From Hyphomicrobiales bacterium (GTDB taxonomy: Bacteria > Pseudomonadota > Alphaproteobacteria > Rhizobiales > Xanthobacteraceae): a stretch of DNA of 64,000 nucleotides. Made by a program: the position numbers and the translations under genes. The notes under the pieces were generated by a model. It ran no database searches. It had not been told where the DNA came from and worked only from the letters and a program-made list of their open reading frames with translations. Position 1 is the stretch's first letter. The number at the start of each line of letters is the position of its first letter. This document shows, in pieces, positions 45,418 through 54,612 of the stretch. The stretch lies in contig JAFKKM010000013.1 of assembly GCA_017305555.1 (NCBI GenBank), positions 1-64,000 of the forward strand. Direction: 5' to 3'.

Positions 45418-45654
45418 TCATTGGTGCGCATTGCGTCCTTCCGTCATTGTCAAAACCATTCTGAATTTGGCTTGCCCGGATCGCATTCGTGCTACCGCTT
45501 CAGCCGCTCTTTCCAACGGCATGGTTTCAATGCGGGGACGCACGCCTGCGAGCACGCTGAAATCAAGCGTTCTTTCATTCTCGAAGGGCGTGCCCGTTAT
45601 CGATCCCAATATGCTTCGCTCTCCCACCACGAGGTGTCCCGCGAAAACTGGCAA
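45418..45654 (-). pseudogene. C-terminal fragment of a zinc-type alcohol dehydrogenase
   Basis: Only the last ~78 residues remain: VVGERSILGSITGTPFENER, then AGVRPRIETMPLERAAEAVA and ARMRSGQAKFRMVLTM. This matches the C-terminus of AdhP-like medium-chain dehydrogenases. The catalytic and Rossmann parts are absent; upstream is directly the stop of a CoA-transferase gene. It is a truncated gene, probably the survivor of a larger deletion. Confidence 0.7.
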
Positions 45655-45669
45655 AGAGTCCTTTCCTGT

Positions 45670-46416
45670 TCAGGCCGTGTCCGGGAGAGACGCTGCAAAC
45701 AATGGATACGTCTCGGCCAGTTCGGTCCTGATTTGCCCTCGCATGAGTGCGAGCGTCGCCGCGTCCGGCTCCGGCGTCTCGACCTCGCAATGATCGTTGT
45801 CGAACGAAAATCCGGTCATTTCCCGAATGTCCCGCGCGGTGCGGCCAGGATGCACGCTTTCCAGTCGAAACCGGCCGATGTCACGCTGGAAGGAAAACAG
45901 CGCAGCATTGGTCAACAGCGCATGAGGCCCGCCCCGCCTGTAAACGCCCTCCTCGCTGACGCCGGGAGCCGAGATGAAATCGACCTGATCGACCAATACC
46001 CGGGGACTATGCTCCTCGCGGAAGAGAACCACCCGCGGCACCAGGAAATAGAGATAGGCCGAACCGTAGGACCCCGGCCATCTTACCTGTGAGCTTGGAT
46101 ATCCGCCCGCTCCCACAAGGTTGACGTTACCCTTGCCGTCAATCTGGCCGCCGCCGAGAAAGAAGGCGTCGATCCGCCCTTGCGCTGCGCAATCGAACAA
46201 CTCCTCGGCGCCGCTGGTGAAGGCGTTGTGCGCGATCGATCCGAGGATCGAAAGTTGCACATCTTCCTTGCTGTGCTTCTTGTTCAGTGCGCGCAGCAAC
46301 ATCGCGCCCGCAGCGGGCATCGGCGATGACATCCCAACAGCTACGTGGCGTACTCCGGCCAGCAAACGCGAGATTGTGTAGATGAGAAGTTCGCGGCTGG
46401 TGCATTCGGACGTCAT
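45670..46416 (-). CDS. CoA-transferase beta subunit (GctB/IpdB-like)
   Basis: This 248-residue protein matches the beta subunit of class I CoA transferases. It has an early HVAVGMSSPMPAAGAMLLRALN region, NAFTSGAEELFDCAAQGRID, and the FFLGGGQIDGKGNVNLVGAGG loop. It should exchange CoA between an acyl-CoA and a carboxylate together with an alpha subunit. ATG at 46416 overlaps the alpha stop by one base. The beta gene looks intact, but its alpha partner is broken, so the enzyme is probably inactive here unless another alpha subunit exists. Confidence 0.75.
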   Translation of the reverse strand: MTSECTSRELLIYTISRLLAGVRHVAVGMSSPMPAAGAMLLRALNKKHSKEDVQLSILGSIAHNAFTSGAEELFDCAAQGRIDAFFLGGGQIDGKGNVNLVGAGGYPSSQVRWPGSYGSAYLYFLVPRVVLFREEHSPRVLVDQVDFISAPGVSEEGVYRRGGPHALLTNAALFSFQRDIGRFRLESVHPGRTARDIREMTGFSFDNDHCEVETPEPDAATLALMRGQIRTELAETYPLFAASLPDTA

Positions 46417-47155
46417 CACGCCGCACTCCGGGTACCGGTCAGGTAGGCTTGGAAACCCTCTGGCGTGCGCGCGGCCTGCGCATAATCTTGAACTTCGCGG
46501 TCATCCACTTCGTATTCGGCATAGAGCCCGGTCGGCCAGGCTGCGTTCTTGAATTCCGCCACAGCGGAAACGTACATCGCCGGAAGGACGGCGGCCGCCA
46601 GTTTCTCGTTCTCGAGTAGTGAGGTCTCGGAGATGCGTTCGACGGTAACGAAGGTTTTCTTCGACGCGTGGGCCAGCAGCATGACCTCCCGGAGCCGTCC
46701 GAGACCACCACGATCTTGTCGCTGTCGTCGAACGGATTGGTCGTGACCTTCCAGTCCGTGCGGTTCTTCAGGACATCGCTTCCGATGATGCCGCGGATAG
46801 GCATGAACGGCACGCCCTTCTCCGCCGCCGTGAGGCCCGCGAACACAGCAGGACACGTCGCATCGAGCAGGCGAATCTCGCCGTTCCGAACTGCGCGCCC
46901 GAAACAAGGCGCCCCACCTGCCTCGGCGAGGCTGACAGCGCTGGTCTCAAGAACCGCAACGGCGCCGGCGCCGATCAACATATCGACCTGCATGCCACCG
47001 ATCGGCGCACACACCACGTGAAGATCGCGAATCCCCTGATCGATCAAAAGCCGGATCATGCCGGGACATGATCCCGAACCATCCGGAGCCAGGCCGAGTT
47101 TGATGCCGGACGGAATCATGCCCGCCATGGTCTCGGGGGATACGAATTCAGTCAT
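46416..47155 (-). pseudogene. CoA-transferase alpha subunit, frameshifted with internal deletion
   Basis: The gene starts well (ATG 47155 after GGGAGGTGGAG) and reads as a GctA/IpdA-like alpha subunit to about 46702 (MTEFVSPETMAGMIPSGIKL, and later FMPIRGIIGSDVLKNRTDWK with VTTNPFDDSDKIVVVSDG). Then the match jumps to the frame starting LREVMLLAHASKKTFVTVERI. About 30 residues that normally follow 'NPF' (the 'xPDVAxFHA...GN' region) are missing as well. The open span is not a multiple of three. It is therefore a pseudogene, unless the frame jump is a sequencing error; the deletion would remain. Confidence 0.75.
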
Positions 47156-47196
47156 GCTCCACCTCCCTTTTGCGGCCCAGTGTTCCTTGGGCCCGT

Positions 47197-48387
47197 TCAT
47201 CCAAGCCGATCGAGCGAGCCGATCAGATCGTCGCGCAGATCGTCGTAATCCTCTAGCCCGACCGAAATCCGGATCAGACCATCGGTGAATCCATGCTCGG
47301 CCCGCTCTTCCGGAGAGTAGGTTGCATGCGTCATGCTGGCTGGATGCTGGATGAGCGTTTCGGCATCGCCCAGACTGACCGCGCGCGTCGCCAGCACGAC
47401 ATTGTCCATGAAGGCGCGTCCAGCCCCGAGCCCGGCCTTCAGTTCGAGCGCAATCATGCCGCCCATGTTTTTCATCTGACGTCGTGCCAATTCGTGTTGT
47501 GGATGCGACGAAAGACCGGGGAAATATACGGTCTCCACGGCAGGATGCTCGGCCAGATCGTGGGCGAGCCTGAGCGCCGTCTCGCCGTGACGATCCATCC
47601 TGAGGCTCAAGGTCTTGAGGCCGCGCAGGACGAGAAACGCGTCGAACGCCGAAATGCACGCGCCGTTCATCTCCTTGATGCCGACGAAGCGAAACTGATC
47701 GATCAGTTCCTTGCGAGCGACCACGATTCCGGCAAGCAGATCGCCATGGCCGCCGAGATATTTGGTCGCCGAATGCACGACGATATCGGCGCCGAGTGCG
47801 ATCGGCTTTTGCAGATACGGCGTGCAGAATGTGTTGTCGATCAGCAGCAGCACCCCCTTGCTGCGGCAGATGTCGGCCAGCGCTGCGATATCGACCAGGC
47901 GCATGTTCGGGTTCGACGGCGTCTCGGCAATCACCATGTGGCAACGCGACGTCAGCGCGTTCGAGAGGTTGGCGGGATCGGTCAGGTCGACGAACCTCGT
48001 CTTGATACCGAAACGTTCGAGTTGATGGTGCAACAGCGCGAACGTGCAGCCGTAGAGCGTTTTGTCGGCAACGATCTCGTCGCCAGCCTTCAGCAGCGTC
48101 CAGAGCACCGCAGTGAGCGCTCCCATGCCGGAAGACGTCGCCATGGCGGCCTCGCCTCCCTCAAGGGAAGCCATTCGTTCTTCCAGCACCGTGACGGTCG
48201 GATTGCCGACGCGACCGTAGATGTAGCCGTCAGCCGCCCCCGCGAAACGGTCGCTTCCGGTCTCAGAGCGCTCGAATGCGTAGGTCGAGGTAAGGAATAC
48301 AGGCGGGTTGAGCGCACCATGATAATCGAGCGCGTCATAGCCCTCATGGATAGCTCGGGTGGAGAATCCTGCTTCGGAATTTTTCAT
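47197..48387 (-). CDS. mdeA: Methionine gamma-lyase (Cys/Met metabolism PLP enzyme)
   Basis: This 396-residue PLP enzyme carries the Schiff-base Lys209 in SATKYLGGHGD. The pocket ADKTLYGCTFALLHH has Tyr112 and Cys114 at the positions typical of methionine gamma-lyase; cystathionine lyases usually lack that Cys. It should split methionine to methanethiol, 2-oxobutyrate and ammonia. Start 48387 fits the family N-terminus (MKNSEAGFSTRAIHEGYD); an ATG at 48483 would overlap the divergent Lrp gene. The Lrp regulator next door and the CoA-transferase pair downstream suggest a methionine or sulfur amino acid catabolic locus. Confidence 0.85.
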   Translation of the reverse strand: MKNSEAGFSTRAIHEGYDALDYHGALNPPVFLTSTYAFERSETGSDRFAGAADGYIYGRVGNPTVTVLEERMASLEGGEAAMATSSGMGALTAVLWTLLKAGDEIVADKTLYGCTFALLHHQLERFGIKTRFVDLTDPANLSNALTSRCHMVIAETPSNPNMRLVDIAALADICRSKGVLLLIDNTFCTPYLQKPIALGADIVVHSATKYLGGHGDLLAGIVVARKELIDQFRFVGIKEMNGACISAFDAFLVLRGLKTLSLRMDRHGETALRLAHDLAEHPAVETVYFPGLSSHPQHELARRQMKNMGGMIALELKAGLGAGRAFMDNVVLATRAVSLGDAETLIQHPASMTHATYSPEERAEHGFTDGLIRISVGLEDYDDLRDDLIGSLDRLG

Positions 48388-48481
48388 GCCGTCAGCATAA
48401 TCCACCCGCACGTTCGAACTTGCCAAACTTGCGGAGTTGAGATTGAATTTCTGGCAGAATTTCTCGTCAATCTGGGTTTCC

Positions 48482-48973
48482 ATGGCCGATCCTGCCAATT
48501 CTGGAAATTTTGACGCTATTGACCTGAAGATCCTGCGCGAACTGCAGGCGGACGCCCGATTGCCGAACAGCGTATTGGCCGAGCGGGTCGGCCTGTCTCC
48601 TTCGCCTTGTTCGCGAAGGGTCAAACTGCTGGAGGAATCCGGCGCGATCGAAAGCTATCGAACGATCGTGAACCGCACCGCAGTGGGTCTTGGACTGACG
48701 GTGTTCGCCGGAATTCGCGTCGGCCGTCATTCCGCTGAGGGCAAAGACAGCTTCATCAAGATGCTGCTCGCCATGCCTGAAGTGATTGCCTGTCATCTCG
48801 TCTCCGGGGACGTGGACTTTCTGATCGAGGTCGTCGTTCGCGACATGGCCACCTACGAGGCCACGGTTCTCAACCGTCTTCTATCATTGCCCGAATTGCG
48901 CGACATTCGAACAAGCTTTGCGATGCGAACCTATCGGTCCTCGGGACCTCTTCCGCTCTCCTCGGCAAGCTGA
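48482..48973 (+). CDS. Lrp/AsnC family transcriptional regulator
   Basis: This regulator of 163 residues has an N-terminal helix-turn-helix (FDAIDLKILRELQADARLPNS with GLSPSPCSRRVKLLEESG) and a C-terminal AsnC ligand domain (MPEVIACHLVSGDVDFLIEV). ATG at 48482 is used. It is divergent from the methionine gamma-lyase gene over about 95 bases and probably activates it in response to methionine or another amino acid, as usual for such pairs. Confidence 0.9.
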   Translation: MADPANSGNFDAIDLKILRELQADARLPNSVLAERVGLSPSPCSRRVKLLEESGAIESYRTIVNRTAVGLGLTVFAGIRVGRHSAEGKDSFIKMLLAMPEVIACHLVSGDVDFLIEVVVRDMATYEATVLNRLLSLPELRDIRTSFAMRTYRSSGPLPLSSAS

Positions 48974-49034
48974 AGACATCGTGTGGTCGAGACTCCACGA
49001 CGGGGGTTCGAGACTGTTCGGGCGAACATCGACG

Positions 49035-49212
49035 CTGCGCACTTTGGAGGGGGCCAACGCATCCCCGACCACGGCGCCCGTGGCATAAATGACGACGGAA
49101 TTCGCCCCGCCAATGCCTGTGCGATCGCCAGCAGGACGACGTTGCCGCGCTCGAAACAAAGCATCGAGGCGGAATCGTCCGATGTTTCCTCGAAGACTTG
49201 GGAAGTTGCCAT
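49035..49212 (-). pseudogene. Remnant of an MFS transporter
   Basis: On the minus strand GNVVLLAIAQALAG is followed, in a shifted frame, by GANSVVIYATGAVVGDALAP and SKV. Together they match the first two helices of a sugar- or drug-type MFS transporter ('LAIAQALAGANSxVxxATGAIxGxxLAP'). The rest of the 12-helix protein is missing. A one-base frameshift separates the parts. It lies in a 445-base interval between lrp and the MscS gene with no intact gene. Confidence 0.55.
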
Positions 49213-49418
49213 TTAGCCCTCGATTTGATGGCGCCAACGCGTATTGCATTGTGACGGACGACGGTGAAGGCGGAGATCGAGAAGGTCGCGCGCTTTGCGG
49301 GATTCTGGCAGCAAGTTTTCCTCGCGATATTTCGACAAGCGCACATCCAGTCCGGCATTGCGATCCTGAAATGATTGACAAGCCTCCTTGACGAACCACC
49401 GTGACCCGCGTTCTACGA

Positions 49419-50351
49419 TCAAGTTGGCCGAGACGCTCCTTCTTCCGAAGCGACGTCACCTGGATCAACGTTCGCTCTTGAGCTTACAAGACTCGGACGT
49501 CTTGGCAGCGCTGCCGCCTGTTCTCGAATTGCGCTATCGACAGCGACGAGAATCGCATCCCGAAAGTCGGCCTCATCAACGAAGCTTGGCACCCAGTATC
49601 GAACTGCATAGCGCACGCCTTCCGTGTCGTAGGAGACTGCACGTACTTCCGGCTTTGGCCCTCCCTTGAGGATTTCGATCGAAGCGGCTGCCGTTGCCAG
49701 CAAATCCTTTCCCCGGGCGATAGCAATGTCGTAACCGAGAACGATCTCGACTGTGGCTTGATACTTTTTGCGCGGCGCGCTGTAATTTGTAAGCTTCTGT
49801 CGTGAAATCTGACTGTTTGGAAGAATCATGTAGATATCGCTGCGCGTTAATAGTCGCGTCGTACGCCAACCGATCTCGATGACGCGCCCGCGGATCGCCC
49901 CATCAATTTCGACCCAGTCCCCTATTCTGAATGGAGCCTCCAGACCGAGAGCGACGCCCGCAAGAACGTCGGCAAGGACGTTACGAATTGCAAAACCAAG
50001 CACTGCAATGATCAGGCCGGAGCTGGCCAGCGCTCCCCCCGCTGATTGCCCTAAAAGCAAAGCAGCCGTCGCAATAGTTGCAGCCAGAAAGAGCGCGGCA
50101 GCAATAAGCTCGCGAAGAAGTTTCGGCACCTTTCGACGACCATCGCGACGCTTCGTCATGGCCGCCGTGGCCATTCGAGCAAGCAACCATGCACTCGAAT
50201 AGTACACAGCCACGATGCTGCCTTGCTTTACGGCATGCTGGTCGGCATCCGAGATAACGTGCCGGAAAACGCGATCATGGAGAATAAAGACGATCAGCGA
50301 AACTCCGACTGCAATTACAGGCCAAAGGAATTTTTGTAGATATGACTGCAT
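49419..50351 (-). CDS. Mechanosensitive ion channel, MscS family
   Basis: This inner-membrane channel of 310 residues has about four N-terminal helices and the MscS pore helix with small residues (GGALASSGLIIAVLGFAIRN). It is followed by the beta domain FRIGDWVEIDGAIRGRVIEIG and the typical LPNSQISRQKLTNYS. It protects cells against osmotic downshock. The start is uncertain: ATG 50351 has an AGGAG 11 bases upstream, and ATG 50387 would add 12 residues. The Mrp antiporter downstream also deals with ion balance. Confidence 0.88.
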   Translation of the reverse strand: MQSYLQKFLWPVIAVGVSLIVFILHDRVFRHVISDADQHAVKQGSIVAVYYSSAWLLARMATAAMTKRRDGRRKVPKLLRELIAAALFLAATIATAALLLGQSAGGALASSGLIIAVLGFAIRNVLADVLAGVALGLEAPFRIGDWVEIDGAIRGRVIEIGWRTTRLLTRSDIYMILPNSQISRQKLTNYSAPRKKYQATVEIVLGYDIAIARGKDLLATAAASIEILKGGPKPEVRAVSYDTEGVRYAVRYWVPSFVDEADFRDAILVAVDSAIREQAAALPRRPSLVSSRANVDPGDVASEEGASRPT

Positions 50352-50499
50352 TGCCGGCCAATCTCCTCGCGCCCCTACAAGCCTCATAAAGAACCGCGCA
50401 AGGCTCCATCGCACTGCCGTGAGTGCCCTGCTCGCGCTTCATCGATGGGATCGTCACCGCATCCTGACAGTCGAACCCGATCTGTCGTCCGAAACCCCA

Positions 50500-50664
50500 T
50501 CAGCCCGGCCAAAGCCAATGCGGTAAAATCCCGGCAATCGCTGCGATTAACGTAGCGAGTACAGCAAGACCGACGCACAAAAGATACAGTCGAACAGATT
50601 CCCAGCCGGTCTCGAGTCTTGCTGTCTTCTTGGGCCGAGGAGACGTTTCTTTTTTACCCGCCAC
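50500..50664 (-). CDS. Small single-pass membrane protein (54 residues)
   Basis: A short gene is supported by a near-perfect ribosome site (GGAGGTGATC directly before GTG 50664). The product has a Lys/Arg-rich cytosolic head (AGKKETSPRPKKTARLETGW) and one hydrophobic helix with a long run of aliphatic residues (LCVGLAVLATLIAAIAGILP), ending in WLWPG. The stop at 50500 is followed by the MscS gene, so it may be co-transcribed with it. I do not recognise a family; its position suggests an envelope function. Confidence 0.62.
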   Translation of the reverse strand: MAGKKETSPRPKKTARLETGWESVRLYLLCVGLAVLATLIAAIAGILPHWLWPG

Positions 50665-51334
50665 GATCACCTCCATCGGCCTCCGTCAAATAACCCTTTC
50701 TCGCTTTCCAGTAACGACTGGTCTGATGCGATACGCACGCGAAGATCGAACGCAATCTCCGTTTGCGACGAAATCATATTCAACACGCATAATGGCAGAT
50801 GTCGTGCAATTACTAGATGCGGCATATCACCATCTAACGGCGAAGGATGGCTCAGACGGAGCGGCAGATCATCCTCTCAGGCCTGCAAATCCCGCAGACC
50901 TATTTGCCGTTTAGCCTAATTCTCCATACGGAGATCAATGGCGTATTGCCCGATCTTGTAACGTGGCGTACGAGTTCCCGTCCCGGAATGAATTGGACTT
51001 ATATAGTCCCATGGCCCGGCACAAGATATGCGCCTGCGTCATTCCTACGCTTTCCTCGCCTTGTGGACGCTGTTAAATATGCTTTGCGTCCACCGAGCGG
51101 GGTTTGAAGTATCGTTCGACCATCCATGCATGTCGAGTTGGCTGCCCTTCTCGAGCCTTTCCGGACAACTGCGGCATACGTGGTGCGATGGGAGGCGCGG
51201 CTGTATTATGAGTCGAGCATGGCCTTAAATTTCGGGCAAGCAGCATTCTGCGGCCTCGACAAATAAGCCTGTCTTCGCATCCCTTGGTTCATGTTATGTA
51301 GGGAGATCAGAGCCATCGCAATCGGGAAGAGCTA
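50665..51334. other. Intergenic region upstream of the Mrp operon, no gene recognised
   Basis: The gap probably contains the divergent promoters of the small membrane protein and mrpA. Open frames inside it (for example one with MADVVQLLDAAYHHLTAKDG around 50790-50910) lack convincing support. Base composition is lower in GC than the Mrp genes. Confidence 0.5.
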
Positions 51335-54268
51335 GTGACATCTCTGGAATTGCTCCTGTTTGCGCTTATTGCACTTCCTTTTCTGGGAAGCTGTTTAGCC
51401 GTCCTATTTCGCGTGGACGCCCGTGACGGAGCCGCATATTTCGCCGGATTGATCGCCTTAACGGCCCTGGCGCTGACCATCGCGACGTACCCGCACGTTA
51501 CGAGCGGTGAAGTCCTGCAATATAGGTACGATTGGGTTCCAGAGCTTGGACTGCACTTCAGTCTGCGCATGGACGGTTTCGCCTGGATTTTCGCCGCGCT
51601 GATTACTGGCATCGGATTTCTGGTCGTATTGTATGCGCGCTACTACATGTCCTCGAGCGATCCTGTTCCTCGATTCTTCGCATTCTTGCTGGCCTTCATG
51701 GGGGCAATGCTCGGAATCGTGCTCTCTGGAAACGTCATTCAGTTGGTCTTTTTCTGGGAACTGACCAGCCTCTTCTCCTTCTTGCTGATCGGCTATTGGT
51801 ACCAGAGCGCTCAGGCGCGTGACGGCGCCCGCATGGCACTCACCATCACATCCGCTGGCGGCCTTTGTCTCTTTGCCGGCGTTCTGATTCTAGGCCATAT
51901 CGTCGGAAGCTACGACCTCGACCGCATCCTCTCCTCGGGTGCCGTCATTCGATCGCATCCGCTTTACGTGCCAGCTCTCGTTCTCATTCTTGCCGGCGCC
52001 TTCACGAAGAGCGCACAATTCCCGTTTCATTTCTGGCTTCCGCAGGCAATGGCCGCTCCGACGCCCGTCTCGGCCTACCTCCACTCCGCAACGATGGTCA
52101 AAGCCGGTGTGTTCTTGCTGGTGCGCCTTTGGCCTGCGATGGGAGGAACGAACGAGTGGCTCTGGCTGGTGGGATCTGCCGGGCTCATCACCTTCGTGCT
52201 CGGCGCATTTTTTGCGGTGTTTCAGCAAGACCTCAAGGGACTTCTTGCTTACTCGACGATAAGTCACCTCGGGCTGATCACGTTGCTGACCGGCCTCGAC
52301 ACACCGCTCGGGCAAGTCGCCGCCATTTTCCACATTATGAATCACGCGACGTTCAAGGCCTCACTCTTCATGGCGGCCGGGATCATCGACCACGAAACCG
52401 GAACGCGCGACATCCGGCGCCTGAGCGGTCTGCGGCGTTTCATGCCCGTTACGGCGGCCCTGGCGATGGTCGCTGCTGCCGCGATGGCGGGCGTGCCGCT
52501 CCTCAATGGATTCCTTTCAAAGGAGATGTTTTTCGCCGAAACCATTGAGATCCACGACAACTCCTTAATAGATCAGGCATTGCCGTATATCGTCACGATT
52601 GCGAGCATGTTCACCGTTGCGTATTCGCTACGATTCATCCTCGATGTGTTTTTCGGTCCCGCTCCAACAAGCTTACCGCGCGTTCCGCATGAGCCGCCGT
52701 TCCTGATGCGCTTGCCGTCCGGACTACTGGTGCTGGCATGTCTTATCGTCGGAATCGTTCCAGCCATCACAATAGCGCCTCTTTTGACAACGGCTCTGCA
52801 CGCCGTACTCGGCCCCGTCCTTCCGGCGTACAATCTGGCTGCCTGGCACGGGTTCACGCCTGAACTCCTGATGAGCTCCGTCGCCATCGCCGGCGGAGCC
52901 GCGATCTACGTCATGTTGCGCTCCTATTTGAGCGTCAACGAAGGACCCCCGCTGCTTCGTCACATCAAGGGGCAGCGCATTTTTGAACGCATTCTGATCA
53001 CCCTCTCCTGGCGGCTTGCGCGGTGGCTGGAGCGCAAGCTTGGTACGCTGCGCCTCCAGCCGCAACTGCAGATTTTGATTTGCGTCGCTCTCGTCGTTGG
53101 ACTGGCACCGATCTACATGCGCGGGATCGGCCACGACGGCTCCCCGCGGATGACGTTTGACGTCGTGTTCGCGATCATCTGGGCTGTCGGCATTTCCTGT
53201 GCCCTGGCTGCAGCCTATCAAGCCAAATTTCATCGCCTTGCAGCGCTCATTCTTGTCGGGGGCGCCGGCCTCGTAACCTGCATCAGTTTCGTCTGGCTCT
53301 CTGCGCCTGACCTGGCCTTGACACAACTGGTCGTCGAAACGGTTACGACCGTGCTGCTTGTTCTCGGCTTACGCTGGTTGCCGAAGCGTTTTGAGAAGGA
53401 GAAGGGCGAATCCGTCGATGCGACGGCGGGCACCCTGCGTTGGTATCGTCTGCGCGACCTCTTCGTTGCTGCCGCCGCGGGTGGCGGCATGGCCGCGCTT
53501 GCTTACGCCGTCATGACGAGACCACCTCCGGACAGCATCTCCAGCTTCTTCGTCGAAAATGCCTACACGAAAGGCGGCGGCACAAATATCGTGAACGTCA
53601 TTCTGGTGGATTTCCGTGCATTCGACACCCTGGGGGAAATCACCGTTCTCGGCATTGTCGGCCTCACGGTCTTTGCGTTGCTACGACGGTTTCGTCCGGC
53701 CGCCGACAGCATTCCGATGCCCGAGCAACAGCGCGCGCAAGATCTTTTCGATCATGAAAGCGGGACGCGGCAGCGTGGCGCCACCGTCAAGAGCGCGATG
53801 GCAATTCCTGCACTCATGATGGCCGCGCTGTTTCCGCTTATCATCATGACAGCTCTATATTTGCTTCTTCGCGGGCACGATCTGCCGGGTGGCGGTTTCG
53901 TCGCTGGCGTAACGATGGCCGCGGCATTCATTCTACAGTACATGGCTCGCGGAACCATCTGGGTGGAGTCGCACCTGCGCGTTTTGCCGATCCGCTGGAT
54001 GGGCGCAGGCCTGCTTGCGGCAGCCGGTGTCGGCGCGGCAGCGTTGCTATTCGGTCGGCCATTCCTAACCTCATGGTTCTCATACGTGGATATCCCCTGG
54101 ATCGGACGTGTGCCGGCTGCCAGTGCGATGCTGTTCGACCTGGGCGTGTTCGCGCTGGTTGTCGGCGCAACTGTGCTGATGTTGATCGCAATAGCGCATC
54201 AATCGATGCGCAGTCATCGCGCGCCGCGCGCGCCTCTCACCAACGAATCCAACATCGAGATGCGCTGA
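51335..54268 (+). CDS. mrpA: Na+(K+)/H+ antiporter subunit A fused to B (MrpA/PhaAB type)
   Basis: This 977-residue membrane protein contains the NuoL-like MrpA part (about 1-780). FFWELTSLFSFLLIGYWYQS carries the conserved Glu, FPFHFWLPQAMAAPTPVSAYLHSATMVKAG is the antiporter motif, and GFLSKEMFFAE follows. The C-terminal section (about 820-960) is an MrpB domain (LLLRGHDLPGGGFVAGV). The A-B fusion is the group 2 / PhaAB form known from rhizobia. The complex exchanges Na+ or K+ for protons. GTG at 51335 follows GGGAAGA. It is the first of six overlapping genes. Confidence 0.93.
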   Translation: MTSLELLLFALIALPFLGSCLAVLFRVDARDGAAYFAGLIALTALALTIATYPHVTSGEVLQYRYDWVPELGLHFSLRMDGFAWIFAALITGIGFLVVLYARYYMSSSDPVPRFFAFLLAFMGAMLGIVLSGNVIQLVFFWELTSLFSFLLIGYWYQSAQARDGARMALTITSAGGLCLFAGVLILGHIVGSYDLDRILSSGAVIRSHPLYVPALVLILAGAFTKSAQFPFHFWLPQAMAAPTPVSAYLHSATMVKAGVFLLVRLWPAMGGTNEWLWLVGSAGLITFVLGAFFAVFQQDLKGLLAYSTISHLGLITLLTGLDTPLGQVAAIFHIMNHATFKASLFMAAGIIDHETGTRDIRRLSGLRRFMPVTAALAMVAAAAMAGVPLLNGFLSKEMFFAETIEIHDNSLIDQALPYIVTIASMFTVAYSLRFILDVFFGPAPTSLPRVPHEPPFLMRLPSGLLVLACLIVGIVPAITIAPLLTTALHAVLGPVLPAYNLAAWHGFTPELLMSSVAIAGGAAIYVMLRSYLSVNEGPPLLRHIKGQRIFERILITLSWRLARWLERKLGTLRLQPQLQILICVALVVGLAPIYMRGIGHDGSPRMTFDVVFAIIWAVGISCALAAAYQAKFHRLAALILVGGAGLVTCISFVWLSAPDLALTQLVVETVTTVLLVLGLRWLPKRFEKEKGESVDATAGTLRWYRLRDLFVAAAAGGGMAALAYAVMTRPPPDSISSFFVENAYTKGGGTNIVNVILVDFRAFDTLGEITVLGIVGLTVFALLRRFRPAADSIPMPEQQRAQDLFDHESGTRQRGATVKSAMAIPALMMAALFPLIIMTALYLLLRGHDLPGGGFVAGVTMAAAFILQYMARGTIWVESHLRVLPIRWMGAGLLAAAGVGAAALLFGRPFLTSWFSYVDIPWIGRVPAASAMLFDLGVFALVVGATVLMLIAIAHQSMRSHRAPRAPLTNESNIEMR

Positions 54269-54612
54269 TGGAGATCGTTCTCGCTATTGGCATCGGGGTA
54301 CTCGTCAGTTCAGGCGTGTGGCTGATCCTTCGGCCGCGCACGTTCCAGGTCGTCATAGGACTGTCGCTGCTCTCCTATGCGGTCAATCTGTTCATTATCG
54401 CCATGGGACGGCTGAAAGCCGAAGCGGCTCCGATCCTCTCAGCCGGTGGAGTGGGCGACCCTGGGCGCTACGCCGATCCGTTGCCGCAAGCGCTGGTTCT
54501 GACTGCCATCGTCATTAGCTTTGCCACGACGGCCCTGCTTCTCGTCGTGCTGATCGCGTCGCGAGGCCTCACCGGCACGGACCATGTTGACGGACGGGAA
54601 CTGGACCGTTGA
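54268..54612 (+). CDS. mrpC: Antiporter subunit C (MrpC/PhaC, NuoK-like)
   Basis: The 114-residue protein has three membrane helices like NuoK and the family text LSYAVNLFIIAMGRLK and DPLPQALVLTAIVISFATTALLL. ATG at 54268 overlaps the mrpA stop by one base (TGATG); a longer upstream frame is not needed. It forms part of the Mrp membrane core. Confidence 0.92.
   Translation: MEIVLAIGIGVLVSSGVWLILRPRTFQVVIGLSLLSYAVNLFIIAMGRLKAEAAPILSAGGVGDPGRYADPLPQALVLTAIVISFATTALLLVVLIASRGLTGTDHVDGRELDR

Noticed and set aside
47155-47944. Extension of the CoA-transferase alpha frame far upstream into the methionine gamma-lyase gene
   Set aside because: The alpha subunit has a good start at 47155 with GGGAGG upstream; the extension is the shadow of the lyase gene.
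47293-48513. A 406-residue plus-strand frame opposite the methionine gamma-lyase gene
   Set aside because: It is antisense to a conserved PLP enzyme and has no motif of its own.
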